A stretch of 64,000 nt of DNA from JBLMYQ01 sp050260055. Its GTDB lineage: Bacteria; Bacillota; Clostridia; Acetivibrionales; UBA4821. Under the pieces are notes generated by a model. It was given only the letters and a program-made list of their open reading frames with translations. It did no database searches and was not told where the DNA came from. The stretch covers positions 15,046-79,045 of the forward strand of contig JBLNBO010000007.1 in assembly GCA_050260055.1 (NCBI GenBank). The letters are read 5' to 3'. This document shows positions 60,066 through 64,000 of this stretch, piece by piece (position 1 is the first letter of the stretch; each line of letters starts with the position of its first letter). The position numbers were made by a program, and so were the translations under genes.

Positions 60066-60175
60066 ATACGGAAGAATATCCAATATATTAAGATGCCGCA
60101 AAATATCAACGAATAAGCAATTAATGACAAGCTGGTCTTATCTAGGACTATAAAACGAATCTTGGTTGGCCGCAT
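60062..60175 (-). CDS. Possible 37-aa single-helix membrane peptide
   Basis: A minus-strand ORF with GGAGG 6 nt before its ATG. The product starts MRPTKIRFIVLDKTSLSLIA and continues into a hydrophobic helix ending IYWIFFRI. It overlaps the deoB stop codon by 4 nt (convergent). A basic head and one helix suggest a membrane peptide; it resembles in style the anchor of the pdaB-like protein. Existence is supported only by the ribosome binding site and composition. Confidence 0.35.
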   Translation of the reverse strand: MRPTKIRFIVLDKTSLSLIAYSLIFCGILIYWIFFRI

Positions 60176-60245
60176 GATATTCCTCCGCTAAAATTATGGT
60201 TCAGTACTTAATATATTCAAAACAATAGTAATGTAGAACGAAAAA

Positions 60246-60273
60246 GGGACGTGATTCTAATCATGTCCCTTAA
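60246..60273 (-). terminator. Stem-loop in the gap before tRNA-Pro
   Basis: AAGGGACGTGAT and ATCATGTCCCTT around a short loop. On the minus strand it is followed by TTTTT. No gene that it would end on that strand is visible, so its role is unclear. Confidence 0.4.
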
Positions 60274-60306
60274 ATATTTAAAACAGCATTCTTTAGGGAT
60301 AAATAG

Positions 60307-60335
60307 TTGCACTTGAGACTAATCTGTTTTATAAT
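60307..60335 (+). promoter_or_regulatory. Promoter of the tRNA-Pro gene
   Basis: TTGCAC (60307-60312), a 17-nt spacer and a perfect TATAAT (60330-60335), 21 nt before the mature tRNA. Confidence 0.65.
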
Positions 60336-60356
60336 CTATAAAAGCAATACAAATAT

Positions 60357-60433
60357 CTGGGTGTGGCGCAGTTTGGTAGCGTGCTTGAATGGGGTTCAAG
60401 AGGCCGGGAGTTCAAGTCTCCCCACTCAGACCA
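60357..60433 (+). tRNA. tRNA-Pro (anticodon GGG)
   Basis: 77 nt, CCA encoded. Acceptor CTGGGTG pairs with CACTCAG (one G-U). The D stem is GCGC/GCGT with a GTTTGGTA loop region, the anticodon stem is CTTGA/TCAAG with loop ATGGGGT (T33, GGG, G37), and the T stem GGGAG/CTCCC encloses TTCAAGT. It decodes CCC and CCU. G37 fits TrmD methylation. Confidence 0.95.
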
Positions 60434-60438
60434 AAAAA

Positions 60439-60495
60439 GTATTAAAGAGCTTAAAGCTTGTCTTAATGGCAATGACTTTAAGCTCTTTAATACTT
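60439..60495. repeat. 19-bp perfect palindromic hairpin after tRNA-Pro
   Basis: AGTATTAAAGAGCTTAAAG pairs perfectly with CTTTAAGCTCTTTAATACT, loop of 19 nt. No U-run follows on the plus strand (TCCAGG), but a run of T follows on the minus strand. It may stabilise the tRNA 3' end, or be an inserted palindrome. Confidence 0.6.
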
Positions 60496-60568
60496 CCAGG
60501 ATTTATGATATAATTTTTATAGATGTGGATGCAAAAAATACGTTTGTATCTCAATAGGGGGAATTGCC

Positions 60569-61063
60569 ATGAGTGAGCAAGATAGAAATAGATATGATGA
60601 GGTAGGTCAATATATAGAGTTGGATGAAAGAAGCCCACAAGAAAGAGAAACTGGGTCTCAAGAACAGCCGGTAACTCTCGAACAGCGGCAATTTGAGCTA
60701 GAGGAGGAGTTGAGGTCACTTGATGCATGGAGAAATGAGATAAAGGAACGCGAAGCAAAAGGTGAATCGGTAGGGGACGAGAGACAGGAATTATCAATAC
60801 AAGAAAGAGAAAAATTTGGGAAAGTAGAAGAACTTGCGAAAGATGGAGTAAAATTAAATATCTCGCCAGAAACGGGCGGGGCATTTTTGAAATATATGAA
60901 TGAACTGAGGCAGGAAAGAACGCAAAATTTACAGCAGCATGATATAAGGCATTCTGGCAGTATTAATAGAGCTCAGAGTAATGAAAATCCCTATAAAAGT
61001 AATCCGTACAGGGATAGACAAGAAGGAAATGTTAATCCGGGTGGTTCAAGAGAATCTAGGTAA
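60569..61063 (+). CDS. Hydrophilic protein of unknown function (164 aa)
   Basis: ATAGGGGGAATTGCC precedes the ATG. The product is highly charged and Gln-rich (TLEQRQFELEEELRSLDAWRNEIKEREAKGES), with a predicted coiled coil at about residues 35-65 and a disordered, Asn/Arg-rich C terminus. No membrane segment, no Cys. No family recognised. It lies alone between the tRNA gene and serS with a terminator behind it. Confidence 0.6.
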   Translation: MSEQDRNRYDEVGQYIELDERSPQERETGSQEQPVTLEQRQFELEEELRSLDAWRNEIKEREAKGESVGDERQELSIQEREKFGKVEELAKDGVKLNISPETGGAFLKYMNELRQERTQNLQQHDIRHSGSINRAQSNENPYKSNPYRDRQEGNVNPGGSRESR

Positions 61064-61067
61064 TTAC

Positions 61068-61099
61068 AAAAAGAGTCAAATAAAATTGACTCTTTTTTC
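61068..61099 (+). terminator. Terminator before serS
   Basis: AAAAAGAGTCAA, short loop, TTGACTCTTTTTT. Confidence 0.88.
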
Positions 61100-61122
61100 T
61101 TTAAAGATTTTTCAAAAAAAAT

Positions 61123-61152
61123 TTGTAAAATATATACCCTATAGTGTAAAAT
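61123..61152 (+). promoter_or_regulatory. Possible serS promoter
   Basis: TTGTAA (61123-61128), 18-nt spacer, TAAAAT (61147-61152). No T-box leader is present in the 120 nt before serS. Confidence 0.4.
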
Positions 61153-61190
61153 TGTACAATAAAGAAAGATTTTCTGAGGAGGACAAAAAG

Positions 61191-62420
61191 ATGATTGATA
61201 TAAAGTTTATCAGAAATAATCCTGAAGAGCTTAAAGCATTGTGTAAAAAACGTGGATATGATGTTGATGTTGACAGATTGATTACAGTCGATAGAGAACT
61301 AAATTCAAAGAAAACAGAGTTGGATCAACTCAGAGGAGAATCAAACAAAATTGCTGGAGCACAAGACCGTGAAAGAGGAAAAGAGATTAAAATTCAAATA
61401 AATAAGTTAAAAGAATTAACAGATGAACTTTCTATAGAAAGGGACAAGCTTTGGGCACAGCTTCCGAATCTTTTGGCGGAAGATACTCCTGATGGAAAAG
61501 ATGATTCTGAGAATGTAGAGCTTCGTAATTGGGGTGTTATACCAAAATTTGATTACGAACCTAAAACACATGATGTTATCGGTGCTGAACTTGACATTCT
61601 TGACTTGCAAAGGGGGACCAAGGTTGCAGCGGCAGGATATTACTACTGGAAGGGTGATGGAGCAAGGCTTGTTTGGGCGATATATCGCCTGGCAATGGAT
61701 ATGCTTGTTGAAAGAGGCTTCGAGCTTATGCTTTCACCAATAGTTGCAAAAAAACATACCTTTTTTGGGACAGGTTATTTACCCTTTGGAGAAGAAGATT
61801 TGTACAAGATTGAAAAAGAAGAGTTGTACCTTATCGGTACATCCGAGCAGACTTTAGTATCTTATCATGATGATGAAATATTGCAGCCTGAAACACTGCC
61901 AAGATTGTACACAGCATTTACTCCATGCTTTAGGACAGAAGCAGGTTCATATGGAAGAAAAGCTAAAGGAGCATTCAGGGTTCACCAATTCCACAAGGTT
62001 GAGCAGATAATCTTCTGCCGTCCTGAAGAGTCTGAAAAATGGCATATGGAATGCCAGAAAAATGTTGAAGACCTTATGCAGTTATTGGAACTGCCATATA
62101 GAGTTGTAAGGGTATGTATAGGAGATATGGGTGCACCTGGTTATAAAAAATATGATGTTGAAGGATGGTTCAGCGGATTTAAAGAATATAGGGAAACACA
62201 TTCAAACACAAATCTGCTTGATTTTCAGACGAGAAGATTGAATACCCGCTGTAAGGAAGAGGGCAGTACATTCTATCCTCACACAATATCCTCTACGATG
62301 GTTACAGATAGGGCGGCGTTAGCTATAATCGAGAATAACCAACAGGCGGACGGAAGTATTATTATTCCAAAGGCTTTGCGTAAATATATGAATGGGCAGG
62401 AAAAGATTGTTAAGAAATGA
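61191..62420 (+). CDS. serS: Seryl-tRNA synthetase, divergent form
   Basis: Class II synthetase of 409 residues. The N-terminal coiled coil that grips tRNA-Ser is at about 25-95 (shorter than usual). Motif 2 is FRTEAGSYGRKAKGAFRVHQFHKVEQ where I expect [21 protein letters not shown]. Motif 3 is STMVTDRAALAIIENNQQADGS where the usual is NGSGLAVGRTLVAILEN, so the Ser-binding Asn-Gly-Ser-Gly run is changed, though the motif 3 Arg remains. LIGTSEQT replaces LIPTAEV. Probable SerRS, but the substrate pocket is unusual. GAGGAGGACAAAAAG decides the start. Confidence 0.8.
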   Translation: MIDIKFIRNNPEELKALCKKRGYDVDVDRLITVDRELNSKKTELDQLRGESNKIAGAQDRERGKEIKIQINKLKELTDELSIERDKLWAQLPNLLAEDTPDGKDDSENVELRNWGVIPKFDYEPKTHDVIGAELDILDLQRGTKVAAAGYYYWKGDGARLVWAIYRLAMDMLVERGFELMLSPIVAKKHTFFGTGYLPFGEEDLYKIEKEELYLIGTSEQTLVSYHDDEILQPETLPRLYTAFTPCFRTEAGSYGRKAKGAFRVHQFHKVEQIIFCRPEESEKWHMECQKNVEDLMQLLELPYRVVRVCIGDMGAPGYKKYDVEGWFSGFKEYRETHSNTNLLDFQTRRLNTRCKEEGSTFYPHTISSTMVTDRAALAIIENNQQADGSIIIPKALRKYMNGQEKIVKK

Positions 62421-62428
62421 AAAAGTTT

Positions 62429-62467
62429 TTAATACCTTCTCTCATAAGAGAAGGTTATTTTTTTTTA
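62429..62467 (+). terminator. Terminator after serS
   Basis: AATACCTTCTCT, a CATAA loop, GAGAAGGTTATT, then a run of eight or more T. Confidence 0.88.
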
Positions 62468-62601
62468 CTTCTATGATAAAATATAAATACATAAAATTTA
62501 TAAATGATTTTTAAAATAAAATTTGAAAAATTTATAAAATATCTGGAACAAATTTTAATTATTAAGGTCAAATAAGTACTAAATTTTTTGGAGGTGTACA
62601 T

Positions 62602-64000
62602 ATGAGAAAAATTATATCTCTTTTATTGACAGTTATCATGGTGTTAACTGCAATACCAGTATCGTTTGCACAAGAAAGTACAGAACCTAAAATGAGCTTG
62701 GAAAAAGCTATAGAATTGGCAAAGTCTAAACTTAAAGTACCTGAAAAAGATTTTAACTTTAATTCAAATTACACTGAGAACAACGATGGTAAAAACTTAT
62801 GGTTTCTAAATTGGAATTCAAAAGTGCAATCGCAAAAATCCTTTGACACATCGGTTACAATAAATGCCGATACAGGGGATATCGTAAGCTATTCCAGCTA
62901 TACAGAAAAAAAGAATGTTTCAAGGATACCGAAATATACCATAGAACAGGCAAAGAAGGCTGCTGAAGAATTCATTTCTAATATTGATGCAGAAAAGTTT
63001 AAAGAAACAAAGCTTTTTGAGAAGCAATATTTAAGTGGAAACGAATATTTAAGCGATACATATTCATTTAGTTATGTAAGATATATAGGAGATATTCCTT
63101 ATATAGACAACTATTTTAATATATTCATAGACAAAAGTACTTTAAATGTTACCAGCTTCCAGCTTGAATGGGATAGCGATATTATTAGCCTTCAAAAAGC
63201 AAACATCACCATTGACCAGGCTAAAGAAATTTTCAAAGATAAATTAGGCGTTGAACTTTCATACAAATTAGTTTCGGATAATGGAGATTATACAAATCCA
63301 AAAGCAATTCTCGTATATTCATTAAAATATGGGAATAAGCCTATTGATGCTAAAACTGGAGAAATACTTAAAGATGGCTATTATTACGCAAACGGTGAAG
63401 GTTATTATAGAAAAAATATGAATAAAGCTAAAGAAGATCAAAAAGCTCAACTTACACCGGAAGAACAAAAAGCAGTTGATAAAACAAAAAAATACATTAA
63501 AAAAGAATTAGCGCTTGAAATTGCAAAGAAATATCTAAACCTTGAAAGTGGATATACTCTAACAAATTCAAATCTATATGATGATTATCTGGGAATGCAG
63601 GATGCTGTATGGAGTTTTTATTGGGAATACAAAGCTCCTCAAAATAGCAAAGTAAAAGTAGCTTCTGAAAGATATGGTTCACAAAGCTGCTCTGTTGATG
63701 CAGTAACAGGAGAAGTCCGCAGTTTCTATATTTCTGATTCGAAGTTTGAAGCACCAAAAGATGCAAAGATGAAATATAATAAAGAAACTGCTAAAAAACT
63801 GGCAGATGCTTTTATTAAGAAGATACTTCCTCAGAAATCAAAAGATTTTGAATTTAGAGACTATGATTTGTACAATCAGAGTTATGATAATTCTACACCA
63901 AAATATTTCTACTTCAATTATGTGAGGAAGCAGGGAAATGCTTACTGCCCATTCAATAAGGTAAATATTACGGTTGATGCTTACAATGGAATTATTAACA
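62602..64000 (+). CDS. YcdB/YcdC-like secreted protein (cut by window end)
   Basis: TTGGAGGTGTACAT precedes the ATG. The frame stays open to the window end (466 codons). Residues 1-23 form a signal peptide (MRKIISLLLTVIMVLTAIPVSFA). The rest shows repeated units with the pattern ADTGDIVSYSSYT, IEQAKKAAEEFIS, VDAVTGEVRSFYIS, YNKETAKKLADAFIKKI and VDAYNGIINN. These are the PepSY-like alternation of YcdB/YcdC repeats of Firmicute surface proteins, which often end in S-layer homology domains; that end is outside the window. The function is unknown. Confidence 0.75.
   Translation, partial: MRKIISLLLTVIMVLTAIPVSFAQESTEPKMSLEKAIELAKSKLKVPEKDFNFNSNYTENNDGKNLWFLNWNSKVQSQKSFDTSVTINADTGDIVSYSSYTEKKNVSRIPKYTIEQAKKAAEEFISNIDAEKFKETKLFEKQYLSGNEYLSDTYSFSYVRYIGDIPYIDNYFNIFIDKSTLNVTSFQLEWDSDIISLQKANITIDQAKEIFKDKLGVELSYKLVSDNGDYTNPKAILVYSLKYGNKPIDAKTGEILKDGYYYANGEGYYRKNMNKAKEDQKAQLTPEEQKAVDKTKKYIKKELALEIAKKYLNLESGYTLTNSNLYDDYLGMQDAVWSFYWEYKAPQNSKVKVASERYGSQSCSVDAVTGEVRSFYISDSKFEAPKDAKMKYNKETAKKLADAFIKKILPQKSKDFEFRDYDLYNQSYDNSTPKYFYFNYVRKQGNAYCPFNKVNITVDAYNGIIN

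Noticed and set aside
60507..60568. Open frames across tRNA-Pro (60307-60557)
   Set aside because: They run through the tRNA gene and the hairpin after it and have no ribosome binding site.
61064..61190. A T-box leader for serS
   Set aside because: Only about 90 nt lie between the upstream terminator and the start codon, too short for a T-box, and no conserved element is seen.

Overview
The window reads as ordinary chromosome of an AT-rich, anaerobic, spore-forming, motile member of the Clostridia. Support comes from Bacillus/Clostridium-type gene order (era-yqzL-recO; fapR-plsX-fab; ylxM-ffh-rpsP-khpA-rimM-trmD-rplS-rbgA-rnhB-ylqG-ylqH; dnaG-rpoD), sporulation genes (a pdaB-like deacetylase behind a sigma-E-like promoter, spoIIM), a chemoreceptor, and oxygen-sensitive metabolism (Re-type citrate synthase, NfnAB, several Fe-S proteins). 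I see no rRNA, prophage, insertion sequence with transposase, or CRISPR array. There is one tRNA (Pro, GGG). Genus and species cannot be named from the sequence alone.

Layout. 0.7-5.7 kb: chemoreceptor, pdaB-like deacetylase, era, a yqzL-like small gene, recO. 5.8-22.1 kb is a carbon-nitrogen block: nfnAB (NADPH supply), then on the minus strand a Re-citrate synthase / aconitase / isocitrate dehydrogenase / GntR operon, a few orphans, a MATE exporter and rpsT, and then a split glutamate synthase operon of five genes. Citrate synthase to isocitrate dehydrogenase would make 2-oxoglutarate, and the glutamate synthase would convert it to glutamate. A perfect 28-bp palindrome overlaps a good promoter in front of the citrate synthase gene and is the likely operator of the GntR protein. 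23.2-29.2 kb: fatty-acid synthesis under a FapR-type operator, without an enoyl-ACP reductase. 29.3-42.5 kb: cinA, two small ORFs, SRP and ribosome genes, RNase HII, a FliK-like/FlhB-like pair, pdp, rsmD, coaD. 42.6-44.7 kb: a diguanylate cyclase with an insertion in its GGDEF domain and an LD-carboxypeptidase on the minus strand. 45.3-48.3 kb: dnaG-rpoD. 48.8-52.9 kb: two beta-carbonic anhydrases, a divergent carbonic-anhydrase-like protein and a double-RCK potassium channel. 53-64 kb: proC, rnhA, a Nudix hydrolase, an EndoQ-like PHP protein, spoIIM, xerD, a cupin, deoB, tRNA-Pro, a divergent seryl-tRNA synthetase, and the start of a YcdB/YcdC-like secreted protein cut by the window end.

The least expected signal is a set of short non-coding repeat families scattered between housekeeping genes: (i) a 121-122 bp element at 32817-32938 and, inverted, at 58227-58347; (ii) TAACTCACC/TAACCCTC-ended elements at about 19.5, 32.7, 36.3, 54.3 and 54.9 kb; (iii) AGTTGACAGTT elements, one of which lies in frame inside nfnB and adds about 25 residues to the protein. 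A strongly folded leader in front of rbgA (35264-35398) is also unexplained. No large undescribed system (defence, secretion or biosynthetic island) is apparent; most genes are well-known housekeeping functions.
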